A stretch of DNA of 14,233 nt from Chloroflexota bacterium (GTDB lineage Bacteria > Chloroflexota > Dormibacteria > Aeolococcales > Aeolococcaceae): assembly GCA_003491925.1 (NCBI GenBank), contig DNAU01000228.1:1-14233 (forward strand). Reading direction: 5' to 3'. Below, one piece after another: positions 6,874-13,775 of the stretch. The translations under genes were made by a program, and so were the position numbers. Within the stretch, counting starts at the first letter, position 1. Each line of letters opens with the position of its first letter. Below the pieces are notes generated by a model. That model had not been told where the DNA came from. It did not search any database and saw only the letters and a program-made list of their open reading frames with translations.

Positions 6874-7647
6874 ATGGCCAGCCTGACCCCGGCTCGCGCG
6901 CGCCGGGACACCATCACCAAGCTTCTCGAGGATGGCGGCAGCGTCAGCGTCTCCGCGCTCACGGCTCAGTTCGGGGTGACGGAGACCTCCATCCGCCACG
7001 ACCTCACGGTGCTCCAGGAGGTGGGCAGGCTGCGTCGCGTCCGCGGGGGCGCGGTCAGTGCGCGAAGGCTCGCCCCGCCACCCGGGGCCATGGCTCGCGC
7101 ACGTGAGAACTCGGTGGAGAAGGCGCGGATCGGCCGCCTGGCCGCGACCCTGGTCCACACCGGTGACGTGGTGCTCTTCGACTCCGGATCCACGGTGCTC
7201 CAGGTGGTGACCAGCATCCCACCGCCGCGACGGATCACCGTGGTCACGCACGCCCTCCAGGTGATGGAGGAGGTGGGCGCCTGGGACTACCCGCACCTCA
7301 TCTGCCTGGGCGGCCTGTACCTGAGAGAGCACCAGTTGTGGGTGGGGCCGCTGACCCTGCTCAACCTCCGCGATCTCACCGGGGACATCGCGTTCCTGGG
7401 CTGCGACGGGTTGACGGTCGAAGGTGGGATGACCACCGCGGACATGCTGGTCGCCGAGGTCGGAGCGGCGCTGGCCGCGCGTGCCCGGCGGGTGGTCGTC
7501 GTCGCCGACGCCAGCAAGCTGGGACGGGCGGGATTCACCCCTTTCGTGACCCTCGACGCCATCAACGTGCTGGTCACCGACGAGCGTGCCGATCCCGGCA
7601 TCGTGGCCCGGATCCGGGAGATGGGGATCGAGGTGCTGCTGGCATGA
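6874..7647 (+). CDS. DeoR-family transcriptional regulator
   Basis: This 257-residue regulator is the likely repressor of the sugar locus, sensing a phosphorylated intermediate. Residues 8-62 form the DeoR winged HTH: RRDTITKLLEDGGSVSVSAL, then FGVTETSIRHDL (family VSxxTIRRDL), ending GRLRRVRGGAV. The DeoRC sugar-phosphate sensor domain follows, with KARIGRLAATLVHTGDVVLF, a DSGST loop, FLGCDGLTVEGGMTT and VVVVADASKLGR, all family signatures. The ATG at 6874 places the HTH seven residues from the N-terminus, as usual, but the ribosome-binding site is weak (GGAAGG very close). In-frame GTG 6841 and TTG 6802 are alternatives that add an atypical proline-rich tail. It begins 88 nt after the isomerase and ends 202 nt before the binding-protein gene. 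Confidence 0.9.
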   Translation: MASLTPARARRDTITKLLEDGGSVSVSALTAQFGVTETSIRHDLTVLQEVGRLRRVRGGAVSARRLAPPPGAMARARENSVEKARIGRLAATLVHTGDVVLFDSGSTVLQVVTSIPPPRRITVVTHALQVMEEVGAWDYPHLICLGGLYLREHQLWVGPLTLLNLRDLTGDIAFLGCDGLTVEGGMTTADMLVAEVGAALAARARRVVVVADASKLGRAGFTPFVTLDAINVLVTDERADPGIVARIREMGIEVLLA

Positions 7648-7680
7648 ATGCCATCCGCTCTTGGGTTGGACTCCACAGGT

Positions 7681-7698
7681 CGCGGCGCGAGAGCCGCG
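7681..7698 (+). terminator. GC-rich hairpin after the regulator gene, possible weak terminator
   Basis: CGCGGC (7681-7686) and GCCGCG (7693-7698) form a perfect six-pair stem with a GCGAGA loop, 33 nt after the DeoR stop. Only a short GCTTT follows, so termination would be inefficient; it could be a processing or stabilising stem instead. An overlapping perfect palindrome AGCCGCGCGGCT starts at 7692. Confidence 0.3.
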
Positions 7699-7800
7699 CG
7701 GCTTTGGCGGTGAGCTTGTCAAGGAGGGTGATGCTGGGTGAAACGCGCACGGGGGGGTTCGAGGTTGGTTTCCGGGTCTTCGGCCGGCTGGGTTCAGATG

Positions 7801-7822
7801 AGGGGCGTCGCATAACGCCCCT
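7801..7822 (+). promoter_or_regulatory. Inverted repeat just upstream of the ABC binding-protein gene
   Basis: AGGGGCGT (7801-7808) and ACGCCCCT (7815-7822) are perfect inverted repeats around a six-base CGCATA. The repeat ends 27 nt before the ATG at 7850. It could be an operator for a dimeric regulator or an mRNA hairpin upstream of the Shine-Dalgarno. No convincing promoter hexamers were found in 7648-7849. Confidence 0.35.
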
Positions 7823-7849
7823 TCCGATCACGAATACGGGGAGCTAGTT

Positions 7850-9175
7850 ATGACAGGCAACTCGACACGAGGGCTGATGGGGCGGCTGAGCCGCCTCGGC
7901 GCGGTCGCGGTGGGCACGGCCCTGCTGGCGACGGCGTGCGGCTCGGGCGGCTCGGGTTCGACGGTGACCCTGACGCTCTGGCAGAACTACGGCACCGAGT
8001 CCAATGCCACCGCAACCACGAACTTGATCAACGCCTTCGAAAAGCTGCATCCCGACATCCACATCAACGACGTGGCGCAGCCGGCGGACAACTACTTCGC
8101 CCTGCTTCAGGCTGCCGCCATCTCCAAGACCGGCCCGGACCTCGCGGTCATGTGGACCGGTCTCTTCACCCTCCAGTACGACAGCTATCTACAGAACCTG
8201 AAGTCGTACATCCCGCAGAGCGACCTCTCCGACATGCTGGGGATGCAGTGGGTGGCCCCGGGATTCAACACGGCTAACGGGGCGTATGTCATACCCCTGG
8301 AGGACCAGTTCTACATCGGCTTCTACAACAAGTCGCTGTTCACCAAGGCGGGGATCACCCAGGTCCCGCAGAACTGGACCCAGCTGATGACGGACTGCGC
8401 GGCCTTCAAGGCGATGGGGACCAACTGCCTCTACTACGGGGCCGACACCCAGGCGCTCGGGGCGGAGTTCTACCCTTACTACGACCTCAGCTACCTGATG
8501 ATCGGTGCGCTGGGAGTGTCCCAGTGGGAGGAGCTGTACAACGGCCAGCTCTCCTGGACGGATCCTATCGTCGAGGCTCAGCTGACCAAGTGGGCGGCTC
8601 TCCACGCGGACGGCTACACCAACTCCAACGTGATCAGCTCGGGCGACTCGCTGATCGCGCTCGAGAAGGGTCAGACCGCCATGATCGTGGACGGCAACTG
8701 GGACACCGCCGCCCTCTACCAGTCGATGGGCAGCAACCTGGGAACCTTCGTGCCGCCTTACTCGGACACGTCGATCAATGGCGTGGTCCAGTTCCCGGGC
8801 GACGGGTACTCGATGACCACCTACTCGCAGCACAAGACCCAGGCGGCCGAGTTCCTCCAGTTCCTCACCACCACCCAGGCGGCGACCATCATCGACCAGA
8901 GCGGCCTGATCCCGGACCTGCAGGGGTCGACGTCGTCGAACCCGGTCAACCAGGACATGCTGAACTTCGCCGCCCAGGACGGGATGACGCCCTACCCGAT
9001 GCTCGACAACGTGACCCAGGTCGGGGTGGTGAACGAGGGAAGCAAGGTGCTGCCGCAGCTCCTGGCCGGTCAGATCAGCGTCTCCACGGCCGCCCAGGAC
9101 CTCGAGCAGGCGTGGCAGGCCCTTCCGGCAGGTCAGCGCAGCTCGTCATGGGCCAGTTACACGGCCAGCTCCTGA
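7850..9175 (+). CDS. CUT1-type sugar ABC transporter substrate-binding lipoprotein
   Basis: This 441-residue extracytoplasmic solute-binding protein (family 1, MalE/UgpB-like) captures the sugar for the importer encoded directly downstream. The N-terminus is a lipoprotein signal: positive residues (R7, R12, R15), hydrophobic LGAVAVGTALLATA, and the lipidated Cys30 followed by a flexible GSGGSGS linker. The mature protein starts with VTLTLWQNYGTES and has a family-1 motif FEKLHPDIHINDV. YVIPLEDQFYIGFYNKSLF (about 145-163) is the typical segment where the binding protein contacts sugar and hinge. Many Trp/Tyr residues fit carbohydrate stacking. The ATG follows GGGGAG by six bases. Ligand size cannot be read from the sequence; CUT1 systems usually import di- or oligosaccharides and glycerol-phosphate-like compounds, but monosaccharide members exist. 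Confidence 0.92.
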   Translation: MTGNSTRGLMGRLSRLGAVAVGTALLATACGSGGSGSTVTLTLWQNYGTESNATATTNLINAFEKLHPDIHINDVAQPADNYFALLQAAAISKTGPDLAVMWTGLFTLQYDSYLQNLKSYIPQSDLSDMLGMQWVAPGFNTANGAYVIPLEDQFYIGFYNKSLFTKAGITQVPQNWTQLMTDCAAFKAMGTNCLYYGADTQALGAEFYPYYDLSYLMIGALGVSQWEELYNGQLSWTDPIVEAQLTKWAALHADGYTNSNVISSGDSLIALEKGQTAMIVDGNWDTAALYQSMGSNLGTFVPPYSDTSINGVVQFPGDGYSMTTYSQHKTQAAEFLQFLTTTQAATIIDQSGLIPDLQGSTSSNPVNQDMLNFAAQDGMTPYPMLDNVTQVGVVNEGSKVLPQLLAGQISVSTAAQDLEQAWQALPAGQRSSSWASYTASS

Positions 9176-9183
9176 GGCAAGGC

Positions 9184-9220
9184 TGGGTGGGGCGGCCGCC
9201 GCGGCGGTCCGCCCCGCCCA
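9184..9220 (+). promoter_or_regulatory. Strong GC hairpin between binding-protein and permease genes
   Basis: TGGGTGGGGCGG (9184-9195) pairs with CCGCCCCGCCCA (9209-9220) over 12 pairs with one G-U, and the loop itself is the self-complementary CCGCCGCGGCGG. It starts eight bases after the lipoprotein stop. No T-tract follows, so it is better read as a 3' mRNA-stabilising or partial read-through element that raises binding protein over permease, as known for malE-malF-type intercistronic structures. Confidence 0.6.
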
Positions 9221-9323
9221 ACCCCCGGGAGCTCGGGACGTGATCGGCGACCGGTGAGGCGGTGGCCATCGCCGGTCGGGCTTGGGTTCGTCCGCCGGTA
9301 ATATGGGAAGCAGAAGAAGCCAG

Positions 9324-10265
9324 ATGGCACAGGCAGAGGTCGAGGCGGTGCGCGTCCGGCCCTCGCTGCGCGAGGGCAGTAAGCGCGGCCGCAGGGCATC
9401 CGGGATCGCACGCCAGCGGGCGCGCGCCGGCATCGTGCTGACCGCGCCGGCCTTCGTCGTGGTCGTGCTCCTGCTGATCATCCCCATCGGTGAGGCCGTC
9501 TACTACAGCATGACCAATTGGGACGGCATCACCGCCCAGTGGGTGGGCCCGCGCACCTACCTCAACCTCTTCGAGACTCCGACCTTCTGGCGGGTCCTCG
9601 AGAACAACGGGCTGCTGCTCCTGGCACTTCCGATCGCCGTCTTCATCCCGCTCGTCATAGCCGGCATGCTGCACGAGCACGTCTGGGGCTGGAAGGTGTT
9701 CCGATCACTCATCTTCCTGCCCACGGCCGTGTCATGGGTGGTGATCGGTATCGTCGCGATGCAGGTGTTCGCGGCCAACGGGACCGTCAACTCCCTGCTC
9801 GGCGCCCTGGGGTTGAAGTCCCTCGAGATCAACTTCCTCGGCTTCGAATACAGCGCTCTGGCGGCGGTGGCGGTCACCTTCATCTGGTCGATGGTCGGCA
9901 CCAACACCATCGTCTTCCTGACCGGGATGTCGACCATCGACCCGGCCATCTACGAGGCCGCACGGCTGGATGGAGCCGGGCGTCTGATGGTCTTCCGCCA
10001 CATCACTCTCCCGCTGCTGAAGCGTTACTTCCAGTTCGGGTTCGTGATCACCACGATCAGCGCCTTCACCGGGCTCTTCAGCCTGATCTTCATCATGACC
10101 GAGGGGGGTCCGGGGTATGGCACCACGACCCTGGAGTTCTTCGTCTATCAGCAGGCGTTCGCCATTGGCGCATTCGGAACCGGGGCCACGGTCGGCATCG
10201 TCCTGCTGGTCATCATCTTCGGGGTGAATCTCCTGCAGATGCGGATTCTGCGTGGTGAGACGTGA
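9324..10265 (+). CDS. Sugar ABC transporter permease (MalF/UgpA type)
   Basis: This inner-membrane subunit, about 313 residues, is one half of the importer channel. A basic N-terminal tail (R-rich, 1-35) precedes TM1 (about 36-60, ending IIPIGEAVYYSMTNWDG). Further hydrophobic segments lie near 96-116, 128-150, 178-200, 236-260 and 288-308, giving six. The cytoplasmic EAA loop that docks to the ATPase is YEAARLDGAGRLMVF (210-224) followed by RHITLPLL. The proline/glycine segment MTEGGPGYGTTTLEFFVYQQ is typical of MalF/UgpA. The start is uncertain: ATG 9324 has AGAAG four bases upstream, ATG 9303 and TTG 9282 lie in frame upstream without better sites. It lies about 150 nt after the lipoprotein gene, behind a hairpin, and its stop is 14 nt before the next gene. 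Confidence 0.9.
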   Translation: MAQAEVEAVRVRPSLREGSKRGRRASGIARQRARAGIVLTAPAFVVVVLLLIIPIGEAVYYSMTNWDGITAQWVGPRTYLNLFETPTFWRVLENNGLLLLALPIAVFIPLVIAGMLHEHVWGWKVFRSLIFLPTAVSWVVIGIVAMQVFAANGTVNSLLGALGLKSLEINFLGFEYSALAAVAVTFIWSMVGTNTIVFLTGMSTIDPAIYEAARLDGAGRLMVFRHITLPLLKRYFQFGFVITTISAFTGLFSLIFIMTEGGPGYGTTTLEFFVYQQAFAIGAFGTGATVGIVLLVIIFGVNLLQMRILRGET

Positions 10266-10278
10266 TGGGAGTGGCGAG

Positions 10279-11184
10279 ATGACCCTCCAGGGCGAAAGCG
10301 CGGCCACGCGCCCGGGGATCGAGCTCGGCGGACGGGCAGGCGCGCGGCGGCGCGGCGGGCCGACCCTGGGGCGGCGGCTCCGGAGAGATCCGGGGGCGGT
10401 GATCATGTTCCTGGTGCTCGTGGTCGTCTGCATCGTCATGCTGTACCCGTTCGCCTTCATGATCATCAACTCGCTGAGAACCGAGACCCAGTACCTCAAC
10501 GGGAGCGGCTTCTCCACCTCGAGCTGGTCCGGTCTCTTCAGCGCCCTGCCGGTGGGCTCGGAGCTTCTCAACTCGACGCTGATCTGCGCGGGCTCGATCG
10601 CGATCATCCTGATCGGCTCGAGCGCGGCCGGATTCGCGTTCGCCAAGCTGCACTACCGGCGCCAGAACGTCGTCTTCCTCGGGATCATCGGCAGCATGAT
10701 GATCCCGGTCCAGTCGATCATCATCCCGGAATACGTCAATCTCAGCAACGTCGGCCTGGTCAACAACTACCTGGCTCCGATCCTGGTCTACTCGGCACTT
10801 GGCATGCCGTTCGCCACGTTCCTGATGACGGTGTTCTTCCGGGGTCTGCCCGACGAGCTGATCGAGGCGGCGTTGTGCGACGGCTTCGGCTACGTGGGTG
10901 TGTTCTGGCGCATCGCGGTCAGGATGGCCGCTCCGGCGCTGGCCACCGTCACCGTGCTGCAGTTCATCCAGATCTGGGACGACCTGCTGGTCGCGCTGCT
11001 CCTGCTCCAGGAGCCGGCCAACCGAACCATCACGGTGGGACTGGGGGTCCTCTCGTCGGGGCGCGCGGTGAGCATTCCCGCCCTGATGGCGGGATCGCTG
11101 ATCAGCGCCCTCCCCGCCATCATCGTCTACCTGATCTTCCAGCGCTACCTCATCTCGGGTCTCACCATGGGGGTCAGTCGCTGA
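10279..11184 (+). CDS. Sugar ABC transporter permease (MalG/UgpE type)
   Basis: This second channel subunit, about 301 residues, pairs with the preceding permease. After a basic N-terminus (1-38), TM1 covers about 40-64 (VIMFLVLVVVCIVMLYPFAF) and is followed by a short periplasmic stretch. Other TM segments lie near 102-122, 131-150, 163-187 and 255-285. The MalG-type landmark PVQSIIIPEYVNLSNVGLVN (143-162) is present. The EAA loop reads IEAALCDGFGYVGVFW (195-210), with RIAVRMAAPAL after it. The end, YLIFQRYLISGLTMGVSR, matches the QRYFVxGLTxGAVKG type C-terminus that contacts the ATPase. ATG 10279 follows GGGAG at seven bases; an upstream in-frame GTG (10252) overlaps the previous gene and is less likely. 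Confidence 0.92.
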   Translation: MTLQGESAATRPGIELGGRAGARRRGGPTLGRRLRRDPGAVIMFLVLVVVCIVMLYPFAFMIINSLRTETQYLNGSGFSTSSWSGLFSALPVGSELLNSTLICAGSIAIILIGSSAAGFAFAKLHYRRQNVVFLGIIGSMMIPVQSIIIPEYVNLSNVGLVNNYLAPILVYSALGMPFATFLMTVFFRGLPDELIEAALCDGFGYVGVFWRIAVRMAAPALATVTVLQFIQIWDDLLVALLLLQEPANRTITVGLGVLSSGRAVSIPALMAGSLISALPAIIVYLIFQRYLISGLTMGVSR

Positions 11185-11274
11185 GATGCCCGGGAACGGC
11201 GTGAGCCCGTTGCCGGTGGGGAGCCGGTCCATTCATTGCTGGCCACATCCACGGCCGGAGCCAGGGGAGTACAG

Positions 11275-12492
11275 ATGGCGACAGTAGAGCTCGACGAGGT
11301 GACCAAGGTGTACCCCAACGGCGTGGAGGCGGTTCAGAACGTGAGCCTGGAGATCGGCGATGGGGAGCTGATGGTGCTGGTCGGCCCATCGGGCTGCGGC
11401 AAGACGACCGTGCTGCGGATGGTCGCCGGTCTCGAGGAGATCTCGGACGGCGAGGTGCGCATCGGGGGGCGGGTGGTCAACGACGTGTCTCCGAAGGATC
11501 GGGACATCGCCATGGTCTTCCAGAACTACGCGCTCTACCCACACATGACGGTGGCTCAGAACATCGGTTTTGGCCTCAAGATGCGCCGGTTGCCCCGGGC
11601 CGAGGTCGAGCTCAAGGTCCGCAACACCGCCAAGATGCTTGGCCTGAGCCAGTGGTTGGAACGGAAACCGGCACAGCTCTCGGGAGGGCAGCGACAGCGG
11701 GTGGCGATGGGGCGCGCCATCGTTCGCGAGCCCAAGGTGTTCCTCATGGACGAGCCGCTGAGCAACCTGGACGCCAAGTTGCGCGTGCAGATGCGCGCCG
11801 AGGTCTCGCGCATTCAGCGGCGCCTGGGGGTGTCGATGCTGTACGTCACCCATGATCAGACTGAGGCCATGACCATGGGTGACCGCGTCGCGGTGTTGCT
11901 CGGAGGCGTGCTCCAGCAGTGTGCCGCGCCCCAGGAGCTGTACGAGCGACCCATCAACATCTTCGTGGCCGCGTTCATCGGCTCGCCGGCGATGAACCTT
12001 TACGAGGGGGCGCTGACCCCGGAGGGGACGGCCGTCAGCCTGGGTTCCCAGCGACTCGAGCTCTCCGAGGAGGTGCGGAGGGCGCGTCCGGCGCTCGCCG
12101 CCTACCGGGGCAAGGGGGTCGTGGTGGGGATCCGCCCGGAGCACATCTCAGCCGCCGCGCCAGGGGACGCTGCGGCACTGCAGGGTGACGTGGAGCTGCT
12201 CGAGGCCCTGGGGTCGGAGCTGCTGGTGCACTTCAGCCTGGACGCGCCCTTTGCTGAGGTGCTTGGTGCGGCGACCGGCAGCGGCGGCAGCCAGCCCGAG
12301 GGGGACGATTCGGGCTCGACCGCCTCGGCTTGGGGTGTCGCCCGGGTGGACTCCGGGACCCGGATCCGGGTTGGCGAGCGGGCGAGCTTCGCGGTCCGCG
12401 CCGGCTCGATGCACTTCTTTGACCCGCACACGAGCATGGCCATCTGGGATGAGACCCCGGGCTCGGGTGGCGTCCCGATGCCCGCTTCCTGA
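11275..12492 (+). CDS. Sugar ABC transporter ATPase (MsmK/UgpC/MalK type)
   Basis: This 405-residue cytoplasmic ATPase energises the two permeases. The nucleotide domain is complete: Walker A GPSGCGKTT (37-45), Q-loop Gln83 in VFQNYALYPHMT, signature LSGGQRQR (135-142), Walker B VFLMDE (155-160) with PLSNLDA, and H-loop His193 in YVTHDQTEAMT. The C-terminal part (about 235-405) is the regulatory OB/TOBE domain with VVGIRPEHI. Within it, about 325-350 is a Gly/Ser/Asp-rich segment (TGSGGSQPEGDDSGSTASA) that interrupts the usual TOBE sequence and is probably a flexible loop. ATG 11275 follows GGGGAG by five bases; an open TTG upstream at 11236 is not favoured. It begins 90 nt after the permease gene. 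Such ATPases are sometimes shared by several importers, but here it completes a dedicated cassette. Confidence 0.95.
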   Translation: MATVELDEVTKVYPNGVEAVQNVSLEIGDGELMVLVGPSGCGKTTVLRMVAGLEEISDGEVRIGGRVVNDVSPKDRDIAMVFQNYALYPHMTVAQNIGFGLKMRRLPRAEVELKVRNTAKMLGLSQWLERKPAQLSGGQRQRVAMGRAIVREPKVFLMDEPLSNLDAKLRVQMRAEVSRIQRRLGVSMLYVTHDQTEAMTMGDRVAVLLGGVLQQCAAPQELYERPINIFVAAFIGSPAMNLYEGALTPEGTAVSLGSQRLELSEEVRRARPALAAYRGKGVVVGIRPEHISAAAPGDAAALQGDVELLEALGSELLVHFSLDAPFAEVLGAATGSGGSQPEGDDSGSTASAWGVARVDSGTRIRVGERASFAVRAGSMHFFDPHTSMAIWDETPGSGGVPMPAS

Positions 12493-12567
12493 TTCGCGAT
12501 GAACGACCCTCGTCCCCGCTGCGAGCCGGCGCTCGCCACCACGCCAATTCAGAGGAGACATTCCCAG

Positions 12568-13065
12568 ATGTCCGTCTACCACGAGTCCTTCCAGATCCAG
12601 TCAGACAGGCTCCCCACTTTCCACGATGTCACGCCTCAGGCGCAGGAGGCGCTGGGGCGCTCCGGGATCAGAGACGGCATCCTGATGGTCTACTCGCAGC
12701 ACACGACCTGCAGCGTGCTGATCCAGGAAGAGTCCCACGACGTGAACTACTGGGGCACCCCGCTGCTGATGCAGGATCTGGTCAACGTCCTCGAACGTCT
12801 GATCCCGACCTGCCGGACGGAAGGGCAGTACCTCCACCCGGGGCCGAAACACATCGAGGTCGCGGTCGACACCCTGCATGAGCAGGCGGCCTGGGGTTTG
12901 AACACCGATGCCCACCTGAGGTCGGTGATGCTGGGGCGCTCGGAGACGGTGCCGGTCATCGACGGCGCCATGGTCCTCGGCGAGTTCGGCCGATTCTGGT
13001 TCGTCGACTTCGACCAGGTGCGAGCGCGTGAGCGGACGGTCCGCATCCAGATCGTCGGGGAGTAG
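12568..13065 (+). CDS. YjbQ/UPF0047-family protein
   Basis: This 165-residue protein belongs to the YjbQ family, a small beta-rich trimeric fold. Some members show weak secondary thiamine-phosphate synthase activity, but the biological role is unsettled. Conserved segments are MVYSQHTTCSVLIQEE (40-55, with the family's His in a HTT-type turn), LNTDAHLRSVMLG (111-123, the NADAHIKASLLG signature) and VPVIDGAMVLGEFGRFWFVDFD (128-149). It is about 25-30 residues longer than common members because of extra sequence around 60-108 (including HPGPKHIEVAVDT). ATG 12568 is chosen from GAGGAG ten bases upstream; an open ATG at 12499 has no such site. It sits 75 nt after the ATPase gene and only 5 nt before the TPI-like gene, so a role in the same sugar-phosphate pathway is likely. 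That is inference. Confidence 0.85.
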   Translation: MSVYHESFQIQSDRLPTFHDVTPQAQEALGRSGIRDGILMVYSQHTTCSVLIQEESHDVNYWGTPLLMQDLVNVLERLIPTCRTEGQYLHPGPKHIEVAVDTLHEQAAWGLNTDAHLRSVMLGRSETVPVIDGAMVLGEFGRFWFVDFDQVRARERTVRIQIVGE

Positions 13066-13070
13066 TCGTC

Positions 13071-13775
13071 GTGTACCGGGGGCTGGAGATCACGCCACCC
13101 TTCTTCGAGATGGGCCCGAAGGCGTACATGTTCGGCCCTGAGATGGTGCGGATAGCGCGGTGCGCCGACGAGCTGAGCCGGGAGTATGACGTGCAGGTCA
13201 TCATCGACCCCCAGTACGTCGACATACCGGCCATCGCCCAGCAGGTGCAGCGAGCGCTGGTCTTCGCTCCGCACATGGACCCGATCGCCCGTGGACGGGG
13301 ACAGGGTGCGGTGCTTCCCGAGGCAATCAAGGCGGCCGGCGCCTCCGGCGTCGTCCTGAACCACGTCGAGCACCGGCTGTCCCGGGATGAGCTGGTGCGG
13401 ACCATCCGTCGCGCCGACGAGGTGGGACTCGCGACGATGGTCTGCGCGGACGATGTGGAGGGGGCGGTGTCGATCGCCGAGCTGGCGCCGAACATCATCG
13501 TCGTGGAGTCGCCCGAGCTGATCGGGACCGGCAGCGGGGGCGAGCGTGACAGTGCGACGATCGCGGCCACCCACCGCGCCATCTGGCTTGTCAATCCGGA
13601 GATCCGGGTCCTCCACGGGGCGGGCATAGGGTGCGCACAGGACGTCTTCGGCGTCATCGCGGCAGGCGCCCAGGCAACCGGGTCGAGCAGCGGGATCTTC
13701 AAGGCCCAGGACCCGGAGGCCGTGCTGGGGGAGATGATCAGAGCGGTGCGCGAGGCGTGGGACGCAAGACATTGA
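13071..13775 (+). CDS. Archaeal-type triosephosphate isomerase homologue
   Basis: This 234-residue TIM-barrel protein follows the short archaeal TPI pattern closely. HMDPIARGRGQGAVLPEAIK (68-87) corresponds to the HIDP...GxGxxLPEAVK region. VVLNHVEHRL (94-103) carries the catalytic His98 (archaeal LLNHSEHR), VVESPELIGTG (144-154) carries catalytic Glu146 (archaeal EPPELIGTG), and VLHGAGIGCAQDV is the phosphate loop. The N-terminal NxK motif is changed: PKAY keeps Lys17 but has Pro/Gly in place of the Asn, and Ser after the His is Val99. The Lys-His-Glu triad is therefore intact but the substrate pocket altered, suggesting an isomerase for a different small phosphoketose, as in TPI-like L-erythrulose-phosphate isomerases. 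The GTG start follows GGGGAG by eight bases, five bases after yjbQ. Its stop overlaps the probable TTG of the SIS gene. Confidence 0.85.
   Translation: MYRGLEITPPFFEMGPKAYMFGPEMVRIARCADELSREYDVQVIIDPQYVDIPAIAQQVQRALVFAPHMDPIARGRGQGAVLPEAIKAAGASGVVLNHVEHRLSRDELVRTIRRADEVGLATMVCADDVEGAVSIAELAPNIIVVESPELIGTGSGGERDSATIAATHRAIWLVNPEIRVLHGAGIGCAQDVFGVIAAGAQATGSSSGIFKAQDPEAVLGEMIRAVREAWDARH

Noticed and set aside
5373..6962. Long minus-strand frame (529 codons) opposite the isomerase
   Set aside because: Mirror frame of a high-GC gene, rich in His/Gly/Asp/Leu repeats without domains; the plus strand has conserved catalytic motifs.
6526..7722. Minus-strand frame of 398 codons opposite the DeoR gene
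   Set aside because: Antisense shadow; no start signal or recognisable fold.
7707..7740. TTGTCA as a -35 box for the importer genes
   Set aside because: No acceptable -10 follows at 16-19 bases, so no promoter is called there.
9732..11232. Minus-strand frames of 304 and 339 codons opposite the permeases
   Set aside because: Highly charged translations (Asp/Glu/Arg/His) typical of the antisense of membrane protein genes.
11185..11274. AACGG/CCGTT stem between permease and ATPase genes
   Set aside because: Five pairs with a seven-base loop and an adjacent mismatch; too weak to call.
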